A stretch of DNA of 49,310 nt. Source: Paracoccaceae bacterium (lineage in GTDB: Bacteria; Pseudomonadota; Alphaproteobacteria; Rhodobacterales; Rhodobacteraceae). The translations under genes and the position numbers were made by a program. Of this stretch, positions 23,382 to 33,237 are shown one piece after another. The stretch lies in contig JAPUEK010000079.1 of assembly GCA_027492585.1 (NCBI GenBank), positions 1-49,310 of the forward strand, in the 5' to 3' direction. Below the pieces are notes generated by a model. It searched no databases and was not told where the DNA came from. It saw nothing but the letters and a program-made list of their open reading frames with translations. Each line of letters begins with the position of its first letter. Position 1 is the first letter of the stretch.

Positions 23382-24884
23382 ATGAACGAGATCGTCCCCC
23401 AGCGGCAGTTGACACCGGCCGTCCCGGAAGCCGAAGCCGAGGTCCTGCCCCACAACATCGAGGCCGAGCAGCAGCTTCTCGGCGCGATCCTGACCAACAA
23501 CGATGTCTACGACCGCATCGCGGCTCTGGTGAAGCCGGAGCATTTCTTCGACCCCGTGCATCAGCGCATCTTCGAGAAGGCGGCCGCCCGCATCCAGAAG
23601 AACGCGCTCGCCTCTCCCGTGACGCTGAAGCCGTTCTTCGAGGATGACGAGGGCCTGCGCGAGCTCGGCGGCCCGGCCTATCTCGTGCGCCTCGCCGGGG
23701 CGGCGATCTCCGCCTTTGCCGCCCGCGACTATGCCCAGATGATCTACGATCTCGCCGTGCGCCGCGAGCTGATCGCGCTTGGCCGCGACATCTCGGCCAA
23801 GGCCGCCAAGGTCGACATCCTCTCCGAGCCGAAGGAGCAGATCATCGAGGCCGAGCAGAAGCTCTACAAGCTCGGCGAACAGGGCGTGGCCGAGCGCGGC
23901 TTCCAAAGCTTCCTCAAGGCGGTCACCGATGCGGTCAATGTCGCCAACGCCGCCTATCAGCGCGACGGCGGCCTTGCCGGCATCTCGACCGGGCTTACCG
24001 ATCTCGACAAGAAGCTTGGCGGGCTGCACCCCTCCGACCTGCTGATCCTCGCCGGGCGCCCCTCGATGGGCAAGACCTCGCTGGCCACCAACATCGCCTT
24101 CAACGTCGCCAAGGCCTACAAGCGCGGCCGGATGCACGATGGCTCCGAAGGGGCGGTCGAAGGCGGGGTCGTGGGCTTCTTCAGCCTCGAGATGAGCGCG
24201 GAGCAACTCGCCGCCCGCGTCCTGTCGGAGGCCTCCGAGGTTCCCTCCGAACAGATCCGCCGCGGCGACATGACCGAACAGGAGTTCCGCCGCTTTGTGG
24301 AGGCCGCGAAGGCGCTCGAAGCCTGCCCGCTTTACATCGACGACACGCCGGCCCTGCCGATCAGCCAGGTCGCGGCGCGGGCGCGGCGGCTGAAGCGGAC
24401 CCATGGGCTTGACGTGCTGATGGTGGACTATCTCCAGCTCCTGAAAGGCTCCTCCAAGGGGGACAACCGCGTGCAGGAGGTCTCGGAGATCACCCAGGGC
24501 CTGAAGGCCATCGCCAAGGAACTGAACATCCCGGTGATCGCGCTCAGCCAGCTTTCGCGTCAGGTCGAAAGCCGCGACGACAAGCGCCCGCAGCTCAGCG
24601 ACCTGCGCGAATCCGGCTCGATCGAGCAGGACGCCGATGTGGTGATGTTCGTCTACCGCGATGAATATTATAAGGAACGCGAGAAGCCGGGCGATCACGA
24701 GCTGGAAAAGATGGCAGCATGGCAGGCGATCATGGAACAGGTCCATGGCAAGGCCGAAGTCATCATCGGCAAGCAGCGCCACGGCCCGATCGGCTCGGTG
24801 GAACTGAGCTTCGAGGGCCGCTTCACCCGCTTCGGCAACCTCGCCAAACCCTGGCAGGGCGGCGGCGGCGACGTGGGGTTCTGA
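23382..24884 (+). CDS. dnaB: Replicative DNA helicase DnaB
   Basis: Hexameric 5'-3' helicase of the replication fork. 500 residues. N-terminal DnaB domain (LPHNIEAEQQLLGAIL, VKPEHFFDPVHQRIF), linker, and RecA-like C-domain with Walker A GRPSMGKTS, FSLEMSAEQLAAR, Walker B LMVDYLQLL and the LSQLSRQVESRDDKRPQLSD motif. ATG 23382 is preceded by GTGAGGTC and begins at the usual N-terminus. No intein is present. Confidence 0.97.
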   Translation: MNEIVPQRQLTPAVPEAEAEVLPHNIEAEQQLLGAILTNNDVYDRIAALVKPEHFFDPVHQRIFEKAAARIQKNALASPVTLKPFFEDDEGLRELGGPAYLVRLAGAAISAFAARDYAQMIYDLAVRRELIALGRDISAKAAKVDILSEPKEQIIEAEQKLYKLGEQGVAERGFQSFLKAVTDAVNVANAAYQRDGGLAGISTGLTDLDKKLGGLHPSDLLILAGRPSMGKTSLATNIAFNVAKAYKRGRMHDGSEGAVEGGVVGFFSLEMSAEQLAARVLSEASEVPSEQIRRGDMTEQEFRRFVEAAKALEACPLYIDDTPALPISQVAARARRLKRTHGLDVLMVDYLQLLKGSSKGDNRVQEVSEITQGLKAIAKELNIPVIALSQLSRQVESRDDKRPQLSDLRESGSIEQDADVVMFVYRDEYYKEREKPGDHELEKMAAWQAIMEQVHGKAEVIIGKQRHGPIGSVELSFEGRFTRFGNLAKPWQGGGGDVGF

Positions 24885-25161
24885 GGCGCAGGCCCGTCTC
24901 CGCCGTCGCGCCTTCGGGTGCCGGCGGCTGCTTACCGGCTGCCCTCGGGCCTGGTCCTCCTCGGCCTCACCCTCCCGAACGCCACAATCCTTGAAGCCAC
25001 CGGCCGGCGCAACGCTGGGCCGGACCTCCGGTAATTTCATAAACCGAGCCGGCAAAACCCTGCGGCCTGCCGCCTGCCCCAACCACTGACCCTTCCCCAC
25101 TCCGCAGGGTCCCACACCCCGCCCTGCCCCTCCCGCAACCTCCCAATCCCCCGCCGCCCCG

Positions 25162-25212
25162 CCCCTTTCTTCTCTTCTCAAATATCCCCGCCGGAGGCTC
25201 CTCCGCCCCCGG
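25162..25212. repeat. Dispersed AAATATCC element, copy 6 (single arm)
   Basis: CCCCTTTCTTCTCTTCTC runs into AAATATCC at 25180-25187, then CCGCCGGAGGCTCC. The arm is the same as the right arm of copy 2 and the trailing GC part matches copies 5 and 7. Confidence 0.82.
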
Positions 25213-25245
25213 CGGCGCCCGGCGTCAGCCCCCTCCGCCGGCAGG

Positions 25246-25280
25246 GCCGCCCGCCGGGGCTCGATGCCCCGACGGGCGGC
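25246..25280. other. Long GC-rich inverted repeat
   Basis: Two 15-base arms (25246-25260 and 25266-25280, one mismatch) around a TCGAT loop, about 75 bases before alr. There is no T-run after it, so it is not a classical terminator; it may be a transcript-stabilising or pausing structure. Confidence 0.6.
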
Positions 25281-25353
25281 AGCCCCTTGCCGGTTGGCGA
25301 AAGCCCGCGAATTCCCCCTTGACCCCGCGCCCCCGCCTGTCAAAACCAAGCCC

Positions 25354-26403
25354 ATGGCCACAGCGACCCTCTCCATCGACCTCGACGCCCTCGCCGCCAA
25401 CTGGCGCGCCCTGGACAAAGCTTCCGCATCCGGCGTGCAGACCGCCGCCGTGGTCAAGGCCGACGCCTATGGCCTCGGCATCCCGCGCGCCGCCCGCGCC
25501 CTCGCCCGCGCCGGGGCGCGGCGCTTCTTCGTCGCCGTGGCCGAGGAAGGCGCCGTCCTGCGCCAGACCCTCGGGCCGGGGCCGCAGATCTGCGTGCTTT
25601 CAGGCCATATGGCCGGGGATACCGACATGATCGGCGATCTCGACCTGACGCCGATGCTCAACAGCCTCGATCAGGTCACCCGCCATCTGGAGGCCCTGCC
25701 CGGCCACAGCTTCGGCGTCCAGCTCGACACCGGCATGAACCGGCTCGGCATGGAGGAACCGGAATGGGAGGCGGTCGCCCCCTTCGTCCTCGAAGCCGGG
25801 CCGGAGATCCTCATGTCCCACCTCGCCTGCGCCGACGAGCCGGACCATGCGATGAACGAGGCGCAACTGGCCCGGTTCCACGCCATGACCGATGGCACCG
25901 GGGTTCCGCGCTCTCTGGCCGCGACCGGCGGCATCCTCCTCGGTCCGCGCTACCACTTCGACCTGACCCGGCCCGGCATCGGCATGTATGGCGGCCGCCC
26001 CTATGAGGCGGCGCTGCGCGTCGTCAGCCTGTCGCTGCCGATCATCCAGGTCCGGCGGGTGGAGCCGGGCGAGATCGTCGGCTATTCCTGCGGCTGGGAG
26101 GCGGAGGCGCCCTCTGTCGTGGCCACGGTCGCGGCGGGCTATGCCGACGGGCTGCCGCGAACGCTTTCCAATGCCGCCGTGCTCTGGGATGGCGACACGC
26201 CCTGCCCGCTCATCGGGCGGGTGTCGATGGATCTCATCACCGTTGACATCTCCCACCTGCCGGATGTGCCGCGCAGTCTCGACATTCTCGGGCCGCATCA
26301 AGGCGTCGATGATCTGGCCGACATCGCCGGAACCATCGGCTACGAGATCCTGACCGGCCTCGGCCCGCGCTACCTGCGCCGCTACAGCGAGGGCGCGGTG
26401 TGA
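25354..26403 (+). CDS. alr: Alanine racemase
   Basis: PLP enzyme making D-Ala for peptidoglycan. 349 residues. The PLP lysine is Lys35 in [11 protein letters not shown]. The conserved [18 protein letters not shown] and [12 protein letters not shown] (with the downstream catalytic region) are present. ATG 25354 is the first in-frame start at the family N-terminus; the longer frame is proline-rich and unlike a protein start. Its stop overlaps the start of the mlaE-like gene by 4 bases. Confidence 0.96.
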   Translation: MATATLSIDLDALAANWRALDKASASGVQTAAVVKADAYGLGIPRAARALARAGARRFFVAVAEEGAVLRQTLGPGPQICVLSGHMAGDTDMIGDLDLTPMLNSLDQVTRHLEALPGHSFGVQLDTGMNRLGMEEPEWEAVAPFVLEAGPEILMSHLACADEPDHAMNEAQLARFHAMTDGTGVPRSLAATGGILLGPRYHFDLTRPGIGMYGGRPYEAALRVVSLSLPIIQVRRVEPGEIVGYSCGWEAEAPSVVATVAAGYADGLPRTLSNAAVLWDGDTPCPLIGRVSMDLITVDISHLPDVPRSLDILGPHQGVDDLADIAGTIGYEILTGLGPRYLRRYSEGAV

Positions 26404-27194
26404 CCGCTGGCGCGCTCGTCACCGGCCTTCTCGCGGGGATAGGGCGGCCGGTTCTGGCGGCCCTGGCCGGGCTCGGGCGCATCGCGCTCTATGCCGGCCA
26501 GACGCTCCTGCACCTGCTGCGCCCGCCCTTCTACCTGCGCGAATTCCTGAGCGCCCTTCTGCAGGTCGGCTGGCTGTCGCTGCCGGTCGTCGGGCTGACC
26601 GCGATCTTCACCGGCGGCGCGCTCGCCTTGCAGATCTATTCCGGCGGCCAACGCTTTTCCGCCGAGGCCGTGGTGCCGCAGATCGTCGCCATCGGCATGG
26701 TGAGGGAGCTTGGCCCCGTGCTCGTCGGCCTCATGGTCGCGGCGCGCGTCACCTCCTCCATCGCGGCCGAAATCGCCACGATGAAGGTGACGGAGCAGAT
26801 CGACGCTCTTGTCACACTCTCGACCAACCCGATGAAATACCTCACGGTTCCCCGCGTTCTGGCCGGCACCCTGACCGTGCCGCTGCTCGTCGGGGTGGGC
26901 GATGTGATCGGCGTCATGGGCGGCTTTCTCGTCGGAACCGAGCAACTCGGGTTCAACCGCGCGACCTATATCCAGAACACGCTCGACTTTCTGGAGGCGC
27001 CGGATGTGATCTCCTCGCTGATCAAGGGGGCGGTCTTCGGCTTCATCGCCACGCTGATCGGCTGCTATTACGGGATGCGCTCCGGGCGCGGGGCGCAGGG
27101 CGTGGGCGGGGCCACGAAAACCGCCGTCGCCACCGCCTCCATCCTGATCCTCGCAGCGAACTTCCTGCTGACCTCGGTGATGTTCACATCATGA
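26400..27194 (+). CDS. mlaE: MlaE-family ABC transporter permease
   Basis: Inner-membrane permease of a phospholipid (Mla-type) ABC system. 264 residues with about five to six transmembrane segments. Family motifs are [50 protein letters not shown] and the conserved [13 protein letters not shown]. It begins with GTG overlapping the alr stop and ends with an ATGA overlap to the ATPase gene, so alr-mlaE-mlaF are one translational unit. The MlaD-like subunit is encoded 16 kb away (43549-44019); no MlaC is seen. Confidence 0.9.
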   Translation: MTAGALVTGLLAGIGRPVLAALAGLGRIALYAGQTLLHLLRPPFYLREFLSALLQVGWLSLPVVGLTAIFTGGALALQIYSGGQRFSAEAVVPQIVAIGMVRELGPVLVGLMVAARVTSSIAAEIATMKVTEQIDALVTLSTNPMKYLTVPRVLAGTLTVPLLVGVGDVIGVMGGFLVGTEQLGFNRATYIQNTLDFLEAPDVISSLIKGAVFGFIATLIGCYYGMRSGRGAQGVGGATKTAVATASILILAANFLLTSVMFTS

Positions 27195-27937
27195 TCGAAC
27201 TTTCCGGCGTCACCAAAAGCTTCGGTCCGAACCATGTCCTGCGCGGCATCGACCTGACGCTGCCGCGCGGGCAGTCGATGGTGGTCATCGGCGGTTCCGG
27301 CACCGGCAAATCGGTGCTGCTGAAGTGTATCCTCGGCCTCGTGCGCCCCGACGCCGGGCGCATCACCCTCGACGGCGAGGATGTGGCCACGGCCGAGCGG
27401 GAGGCGTTTCTCGCCCGCTTCGGGATGCTCTTCCAGGGCGGGGCGCTGTTCGATTCGCTGAAGGTCTGGGAGAATGTCGCCTTCCGCCTGCAACGCGGCC
27501 CGCTGAAGCGCAGCCGGGAAGAGGCGCGCGCGATTGCCGTCGAAAAGCTGCGCCGGGTCGGGCTGAAGCCCGAGACCGCCGATCTTTTCCCGGCCGAGCT
27601 GTCGGGCGGGATGCAGAAGCGCGTCGGCCTCGCCCGCGCCATCGCCGCCGAGCCGGAGATCATCTTCTTCGACGAGCCGACGACTGGGCTCGATCCGATC
27701 ATGTCGGGCGTGATCAACGACCTCATCCGCGAGATCGTGGTGGAGATGGGGGCGACCGCCATGACCATCACCCATGACATGTCCTCGGTCCGCGCCATCG
27801 CCGACCGGGTGGCGATGCTGCATGACGGGCTGATCCGCTGGACCGGCCCGGTTGCGGAAATGGATGCAACGCCAGACCCTTATGTGCAGCAATTCATCCA
27901 CGGCCGCGCCGAGGGGCCGATCGCTTCGGTGCGGTAG
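27191..27937 (+). CDS. mlaF: MlaF-family ABC transporter ATPase
   Basis: ATPase partner of the MlaE-like permease for lipid transport across the envelope. 248 residues. Walker A GGSGTGKSV (residues about 35-43), Q-loop MLFQGGALFDSL typical of the Mla/Ttg2 ATPases, signature ELSGGMQKRVGLARAIA, Walker B IIFFDEPTTGLDP and H-loop THDMSS. ATG 27191 overlaps the mlaE stop. No terminator is visible right after it. Confidence 0.93.
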   Translation: MIELSGVTKSFGPNHVLRGIDLTLPRGQSMVVIGGSGTGKSVLLKCILGLVRPDAGRITLDGEDVATAEREAFLARFGMLFQGGALFDSLKVWENVAFRLQRGPLKRSREEARAIAVEKLRRVGLKPETADLFPAELSGGMQKRVGLARAIAAEPEIIFFDEPTTGLDPIMSGVINDLIREIVVEMGATAMTITHDMSSVRAIADRVAMLHDGLIRWTGPVAEMDATPDPYVQQFIHGRAEGPIASVR

Positions 27938-28359
27938 GGCAACCTGCACCGGGACCGGAGGCGCAAAGCTGCGCGGCTTCCCCCTTCTTCCCTTCCGAAT
28001 GGCCTGCGGGCTTTGCCACCGGCTCGGCCACAGGTTCAAGGGACCGGCGGTATGGCGGAGGGATGCGCCCCCCCCCGGCGCGCGCCCCGCGAAATCCCGC
28101 GTCAATAGCTGGCACCGCCCCGCCGGAGTGATTCCTGCCCGACACCACCTGCATCCATGCAGGCGCTTTCCACTTTGCCGCCACGGGATCGCGCGCAAGA
28201 ACAACCCCTGATTGCGACACTGTTTCCATCACGCGAACAACACGGGTTATCCACTTGACTTTGTAGTGGAATTTCCGTGGCTTGCCTAAATTTCGTTGCA
28301 ATTTGCCCGCGCTTTGGGAACCTGCCTCAAGGAAGATGCCGTTGCAGGCAGGGGATTTG
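27938..28359. other. Intergenic region after mlaF
   Basis: 422 bp without a credible gene. It contains a perfect small inverted repeat (CCTGCAT-CC-ATGCAGG, 28148-28163), a DnaA-box-like TTATCCACT (28247-28255, one mismatch) and an AT-richer stretch 28240-28305 with TTGACT (28255-28260), where the promoter of the next gene probably lies. No -10 at standard spacing was found. Confidence 0.5.
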
Positions 28360-29127
28360 ATGCCGGGAAATGTGTTTTCGGGGCTGCGCGGCGCGCAGGA
28401 GACGTTGCAGGTGCTGGCGCAGGGGGTGATCGTCCTTGTCGCCACCGCCCTTGTCGGCGCGACGCTCGCTGCGGCCTTCGGACTGCTGCCCTGGCCGCAG
28501 ATCGCCCTTTTCTTCGGCGGCGCGGCGGTGCCGCAGGCGGGAATGTGGCTCCAGATCGGGCTGACGGCGCTTGTGGTCATGCTGGTCTTCTTCCTGCCCT
28601 CCAATCTCCGCATGGGGCGGCTCGAACGCAGCCACCGCTCCTTCGCCATGGGGATGGAGGATGTGAGCCGCGCCTACCGGCAGGCCCATGCCGCAGACCG
28701 CGCCGGGGTCTTCGCCCTTTCCGCCGAATTCGATGCGATGCGCGCGCGGATGGAACATCTGCGCGCCCATCCCGATTTCCAGCATCTGGAGCCGGAACTC
28801 CTCCAGCTCGCCGCGCAGATGAGCCATGAGACCCGCGACCTCGCCCGCGCTTACTCGGATGAAAAGGTGAACCGCGCCAAGACCTTCCTGAAGCAGCGGC
28901 AGGAAGAGGTGCAGGCCCTGACCGACCGCCTTTCCATCGCCCGGCGCACCTGCGACGAGCTGCGCCGCTGGCTGACCGACATCGAGGCGGAGGAGCGGCA
29001 GGCGCAGGTCCAGATCAAGCGGCTGGAGGCGGATCTGAAAGAGATCCTGCCGACGCTCGGCTATGATTTCGACCATGACGAGATCCGCGACGCCAATGTC
29101 GTCGCCCTGCCGAAGCCCGCGAAATGA
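28360..29127 (+). CDS. Membrane-anchored coiled-coil protein, often labelled DNA repair protein in this order
   Basis: 255 residues. Two hydrophobic segments (about 20-45 and 58-80) are followed by a motif-rich SHRSFAMGMEDVSRAYRQAH stretch and a long charged coiled coil (about 120-235) ending before a basic tail. I recall homologues in Rhodobacterales labelled DNA repair protein, but nothing in the sequence indicates a nuclease, ATPase or DNA-binding fold, so that role is unproven. ATG 28360 has AGGGG five bases before it; ATG 28336 is an alternative. Confidence 0.75.
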   Translation: MPGNVFSGLRGAQETLQVLAQGVIVLVATALVGATLAAAFGLLPWPQIALFFGGAAVPQAGMWLQIGLTALVVMLVFFLPSNLRMGRLERSHRSFAMGMEDVSRAYRQAHAADRAGVFALSAEFDAMRARMEHLRAHPDFQHLEPELLQLAAQMSHETRDLARAYSDEKVNRAKTFLKQRQEEVQALTDRLSIARRTCDELRRWLTDIEAEERQAQVQIKRLEADLKEILPTLGYDFDHDEIRDANVVALPKPAK

Positions 29128-29175
29128 CCTGCGAGGGGGCTTGACGCCCCACCGGGGGCCTCGCATCACGGCGGC

Positions 29176-29646
29176 ATGAAATATGCCAATCTCGCGCTGC
29201 TGATCCTGTTTCCGGTCGCCTGGTTCGCCCCGCTCCTGCGGGCGGCGCTGCTGCCGGTCTTCGGGATGGACGAAATCTCGGTCATCACCGGCTTGCAGTC
29301 GCTTTGGGGAACCGATGCGGTGCTGGCGCTGCTGGTAACTTTCCTTGCGATCTTCGCACCCTATGCCAAGACGCTGGGGCTGGCGCTCGTGCAGTTCCGG
29401 CTGCTCGATCCTTCGGTGCTGCCGGTGCTGCATGGCCTCGGCAAGCTCGCCATGGCCGATGTCTTCCTGATCGCGCTTTACGTCGTGATCGCCAAGGGGG
29501 CCGGCCATGTGACGATCGAGACCGGCTGGGGTCTTTATCTGTTCACCTTCTGCATCCTGGCGAGCCTCGGCCTTTCCTTCGCCACCGGACGCGGGCTGAA
29601 GCGCGCGGTTGAAGCGGGGCGCAGTTCCGGGCAGGAAGGGGCATGA
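29176..29646 (+). CDS. PqiA-like (paraquat-inducible A) membrane protein
   Basis: 156 residues with four hydrophobic segments (about 4-25, 48-72, 95-115 and 122-142). The LGKLAMADVFLIALYVV segment resembles the conserved membrane core of PqiA, in which MLDVFLVALLV is typical. It is a half-size, cysteine-poor version without zinc-ribbon domains. PqiA proteins work with MCE proteins in envelope lipid transport, which fits the nearby Mla-like genes. It overlaps radA by 4 bases (ATGA). Confidence 0.75.
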   Translation: MKYANLALLILFPVAWFAPLLRAALLPVFGMDEISVITGLQSLWGTDAVLALLVTFLAIFAPYAKTLGLALVQFRLLDPSVLPVLHGLGKLAMADVFLIALYVVIAKGAGHVTIETGWGLYLFTFCILASLGLSFATGRGLKRAVEAGRSSGQEGA

Positions 29647-31001
29647 GCAAAGCCGCCCCCTCCTTCACCTGTACCGCCTGCGGTGCGAGCCACCGCAAAT
29701 GGTCCGGCAAATGCGACGCCTGCGGCGCATGGAATTCCATCATCGAGGAGGCGCCGCTGTCGACCGGGCCGAAGCCGCTCGGCCCCAAGGGGCGGGCGAT
29801 CCCGCTGTCGGACCTGTCCACGCAGGATGCCGCCCTGCCCCGCGCGGCTTCGGGGATGGAGGAGCTGGACCGCGTTCTGGGCGGCGGGCTGGTGCCGGCC
29901 TCGGCGATCCTTGTCGGCGGCGATCCGGGGATCGGCAAATCGACGCTGCTTCTTCAGGCGGCGGCGGCTTTCGCGCGGCGCGGGGTGAAATGTCTCTACA
30001 TCTCCGGCGAGGAGGCGGCGGCGCAGGTGCGGATGCGCGCGCAGCGCCTTGGCCTGCAGGAGGCGCCGGTGGCGCTCGGCGCAGAGACCAGCCTGCGCGA
30101 CATCCTGACCACGCTCGATGCCGAGCGCCCCGGCCTTGCGATCATCGATTCCATCCAGACCATGTGGCTCGACACGGTGGATTCGGCGCCCGGCTCCGTC
30201 TCTCAGGTACGGGCGGCGGCGCATGAGCTGGTGACCTTTGCCAAACGGCGCGGGGTGGCGGTGATCCTCGTCGGCCATGTCACCAAGGAGGGCCAGATCG
30301 CCGGACCGCGGGTGGTGGAGCATATGGTCGATACCGTCCTTTACTTCGAGGGCGAGCGCGGCCACCAGTTCCGCATCCTGCGCGCGGTGAAGAACCGCTT
30401 CGGCCCGGCGGATGAGATCGGGGTCTTCGAGATGACCGGCGCCGGGCTGAGCCAGGTCACGAACCCCTCCGCCCTCTTCCTGTCGGAACGTGGCCAGGCC
30501 GCCATCGGCTCGGCGGTTTTCGCCGGGATCGAGGGGACGCGGCCGGTGCTGACCGAAATTCAGGCGCTCGTCGCGCCCTCCCCGCTCGGCACGCCGCGCC
30601 GGACGGTGGTGGGGCTCGATTCCGGGCGGCTTTCGACCATCCTTGCCGTGCTGGAGGCGCGCTGCGGCGTTCCCTTCGCCGGGCTCGACGTGTTCCTGAA
30701 CGTCGCGGGCGGGATGCGCGTCACCGAACCCGCCGCCGATCTGGCCGTGGCTGCGGCGATTCTCTCGGCACGGGAGGATGTGGCAATTCCGCCGGAAACA
30801 GTCCTTTTCGGGGAAATCTCGCTGTCGGGTGCGCTGCGTCCGGTGAACCAGACCGAAAACCGGTTGAAAGAAGCGGCGAAACTTGGTTTCTCACAGGCAA
30901 TTGCGCCAAGCCGGTCGAAGCTTGGCATCGTGGAGGGGATGAGCGTGCGGGAAATCCCCGATCTCACCGCCTTCGTGGGCGAGATTTTCGGAGCGGGCTG
31001 A
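29643..31001 (+). CDS. radA: DNA repair protein RadA (Sms)
   Basis: RecA-like ATPase helping branch migration and processing of recombination intermediates. 452 residues. N-terminal zinc finger (CTACG and CDACG pairs), Walker A GGDPGIGKST, Walker B LAIIDSIQTM, the RadA-specific KNRFG motif (KNRFGPADEIGVFEM) and the C-terminal Lon-like domain (GGMRVTEPAADLAVAAAI). Full length. A following cvpA gene starts 18 bases after the stop, so cotranscription is likely. Confidence 0.96.
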   Translation: MSKAAPSFTCTACGASHRKWSGKCDACGAWNSIIEEAPLSTGPKPLGPKGRAIPLSDLSTQDAALPRAASGMEELDRVLGGGLVPASAILVGGDPGIGKSTLLLQAAAAFARRGVKCLYISGEEAAAQVRMRAQRLGLQEAPVALGAETSLRDILTTLDAERPGLAIIDSIQTMWLDTVDSAPGSVSQVRAAAHELVTFAKRRGVAVILVGHVTKEGQIAGPRVVEHMVDTVLYFEGERGHQFRILRAVKNRFGPADEIGVFEMTGAGLSQVTNPSALFLSERGQAAIGSAVFAGIEGTRPVLTEIQALVAPSPLGTPRRTVVGLDSGRLSTILAVLEARCGVPFAGLDVFLNVAGGMRVTEPAADLAVAAAILSAREDVAIPPETVLFGEISLSGALRPVNQTENRLKEAAKLGFSQAIAPSRSKLGIVEGMSVREIPDLTAFVGEIFGAG

Positions 31002-31019
31002 GGCGCGCGGGAGAAGATG

Positions 31020-31643
31020 ATGGAAGGTTTTACCGTAGTTGATGGCGTCGTCGCCGTTCTGATCCTGCTGTCGGCGATCCTCGCCTATTCGCGGGGCCTC
31101 GTGCGCGAGGCGATGGCGATTGCGGGCTGGGTCGGTGCGGCCTTCCTCGCCTTCATCTTCGCGCCCTCGGCGCAGCCGCTGGTCAAGGAAATCCCGGTGG
31201 TCGGCGATTTTCTGGGCGACAGCTGCGAATTGTCGATCATCGCGGCCTTCGCGGCGGTCTTTGCCATCGGGCTGATCCTCGCCTCGCTCTTCACGCCGCT
31301 CTTCTCCTCGGTGGTGCAGCGCTCGGCGCTCGGGGGCCTCGATCAGGGGCTCGGCTTCCTCTTCGGGGTGCTGCGCGGCATCGTTCTCGTCGGCGTGGCC
31401 TTCCTCGTCTATGACCGCGCCGTGGCCGCCAATACCGTTCCGCAGGTGGACAACAGCCGCTCGGCCAAGATCTTCGCCTCCTTCCAGGCCAATATCGACG
31501 CCGCCGTGCCGGATGATGCCCCGAACTGGATCCTGTCGCGCTACAACGACCTGACCAAGGCCTGCACCGGCACCGCCGCCCCGGCCGAAGCCGCCCCTGC
31601 AACCGGAACCGGGACGACAACCGCTCCCGCAACCGGCAACTGA
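31020..31643 (+). CDS. cvpA: CvpA-family membrane protein
   Basis: 207 residues. Four hydrophobic segments (about 5-27, 30-48, 62-85 and 100-122), the CvpA domain (VDGVVAVLILLSAILAYSRG, REAMAIAGWVGAAFLA), then an Ala/Thr/Pro-rich tail of low complexity. CvpA is needed for colicin V production in E. coli and is commonly linked to purF, as here. Two adjacent ATG codons exist (31017 and 31020); GGAG seven bases before 31020 favours the second. Confidence 0.9.
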   Translation: MEGFTVVDGVVAVLILLSAILAYSRGLVREAMAIAGWVGAAFLAFIFAPSAQPLVKEIPVVGDFLGDSCELSIIAAFAAVFAIGLILASLFTPLFSSVVQRSALGGLDQGLGFLFGVLRGIVLVGVAFLVYDRAVAANTVPQVDNSRSAKIFASFQANIDAAVPDDAPNWILSRYNDLTKACTGTAAPAEAAPATGTGTTTAPATGN

Positions 31644-31754
31644 CGCACAGCGCCTGCGCGGTGCCGCAATGCGGCATTGCGCCATTCGGGACGTGACACC
31701 GGCGGGCAATGGTCCTAAACGGGGGCCATCATCCCCCAAGGATTCGGAGTGCCA

Positions 31755-33230
31755 ATGCGCCGCTTCCCCGACCACCCCTTTGCCCCGCTCGAAGACGGCG
31801 ACAAGCTGAAGGAGGAGTGTGGCATCTTCGGCGTGGTGGGGGTGAACGATGCCTCCAATTTCGTCGCGCTCGGTCTGCACGCGCTCCAGCATCGTGGCCA
31901 GGAAGCCGGCGGGATCGTCAGCTACGATCCCGACAGCGGCTTCAACTCCGCCCGCCGCTTCGGCTATGTGCGCGACAATTTCACCAAGGCCGATGTGATG
32001 GAAACCCTGCCGGGGGCGCTTGCCATCGGCCATGTGCGCTATTCCACCGCCGGATCGAAGGGCGCAACCGCGATCCGCGACGTGCAGCCCTTCTTCGGCG
32101 AGTTCTCGATGGGCGGCGCCGCGATCGCCCATAACGGCAACCTGACCAATGCCGCGGCGCTCCGCCGCGAGCTGATCGAGCGCGGCTCGATCTTCCAGTC
32201 CTCCTCGGACAGCGAATGCATCATCCACCTGATGGCGCGCTCGATCCAGAAGAACATCTCCGAGCGGATCAAGGACGCCCTGCGACGGGTCGAGGGCGCC
32301 TTCTCCGTCGTCGCCATGACCCGCACCAAGCTGATCGGCGTGCGCGACCCCCTGGGCGTGCGCCCCCTGGTCCTCGGCCGCATCGGCGACAGCGGCTGGG
32401 CGCTGTCGTCGGAGACCTGCGGGCTCGACATCATCGGCGCGGAATTCGTGCGCGAGATCGAGCCGGGCGAGATGGTGGTGATCGAGGGCAACAAGGTGGA
32501 AAGCACCCGGCCCTTCTCGCCGGCCAAATCGCGCTTCTGCATCTTCGAGCACGTCTATTTCAGCCGCCCCGATTCGATCCTCGGCGGTCGCTCCGTCTAT
32601 GAGACCCGCCGCCAGATCGGGGTGGAGCTGGCGCGCGAGGCCCCGGTGGAGGCCGATCTCGTCTGCCCGGTGCCGGACAGCGGCACCCCGGCGGCCATCG
32701 GCTTTTCGCAGGAAAGCGGCATCCCCTATGCCATGGGGATCATCCGCAACCAGTATATGGGCCGGACTTTCATCGAGCCGACCGAAAGCATCCGCAACAT
32801 GGGGGTGCGGCTGAAGCTCAACGTCAACCGCGCGCTGATCAAGGGCAAGCGGGTGATCCTGGTGGACGACTCGGTCGTGCGCGGCACCACTTCGCGCAAG
32901 ATCAAGGACATGATCCTCGAAGCCGGCGCGGCGGAGGTGCATTTCCGCATCGCCTCGCCGCCGACCGCCTGGCCCTGTTTCTACGGCGTCGATACGCCGG
33001 AACGCGCCAAGCTCCTCGCCGCCACGATGAGCGAGGACGAGATGCGCGACTGGATCGGGGTGGACAGCCTGAAGTTCATCTCGCTCGACGGCCTCTACCG
33101 CGCCGCCGGCGAGGCGGCGGGCCGCGACCCGAAATCGCCGAAATATTGCGACGCCTGCTTCTCCGGCGACTATCCCATCGCCCCTTCCGACAAGATCGAG
33201 GAAGGCTTCGAGATGAAAGCCGCAGAATGA
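31755..33230 (+). CDS. purF: Amidophosphoribosyltransferase
   Basis: First committed step of purine synthesis: PRPP plus glutamine to phosphoribosylamine. 491 residues. A 21-residue propeptide precedes Cys22 (KEECGIFGVVG), the N-terminal nucleophile. The glutaminase domain is followed by a PRTase domain with VILVDDSVVRGTTSRK. Cysteines in RFCIFEHVYF, WPCFYGVD and YCDACF match the [4Fe-4S] class (B. subtilis type). ATG 31755 has CGGAG five bases upstream; a GTG at 31749 overlaps that site and is less likely. Confidence 0.96.
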   Translation: MRRFPDHPFAPLEDGDKLKEECGIFGVVGVNDASNFVALGLHALQHRGQEAGGIVSYDPDSGFNSARRFGYVRDNFTKADVMETLPGALAIGHVRYSTAGSKGATAIRDVQPFFGEFSMGGAAIAHNGNLTNAAALRRELIERGSIFQSSSDSECIIHLMARSIQKNISERIKDALRRVEGAFSVVAMTRTKLIGVRDPLGVRPLVLGRIGDSGWALSSETCGLDIIGAEFVREIEPGEMVVIEGNKVESTRPFSPAKSRFCIFEHVYFSRPDSILGGRSVYETRRQIGVELAREAPVEADLVCPVPDSGTPAAIGFSQESGIPYAMGIIRNQYMGRTFIEPTESIRNMGVRLKLNVNRALIKGKRVILVDDSVVRGTTSRKIKDMILEAGAAEVHFRIASPPTAWPCFYGVDTPERAKLLAATMSEDEMRDWIGVDSLKFISLDGLYRAAGEAAGRDPKSPKYCDACFSGDYPIAPSDKIEEGFEMKAAE

Positions 33231-33237
33231 GTGCGAC

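Larger units (their letters stand above)
24885..25353. other. Intergenic region dnaB-alr
   Basis: 469 bp, strongly C-rich on the plus strand and without a credible gene. It contains repeat copy 6 (25162-25212) and a long GC hairpin (25246-25280). A TTGACC at 25319-25324 could be a -35 for alr, but no -10 follows at normal spacing. Confidence 0.6.

Noticed and set aside
28282-28359. N-terminal extension of the coiled-coil membrane protein
   Set aside because: The upstream start at 28282 has no ribosome site; ATG 28360 behind AGGGG fits better, though 28336 cannot be excluded.
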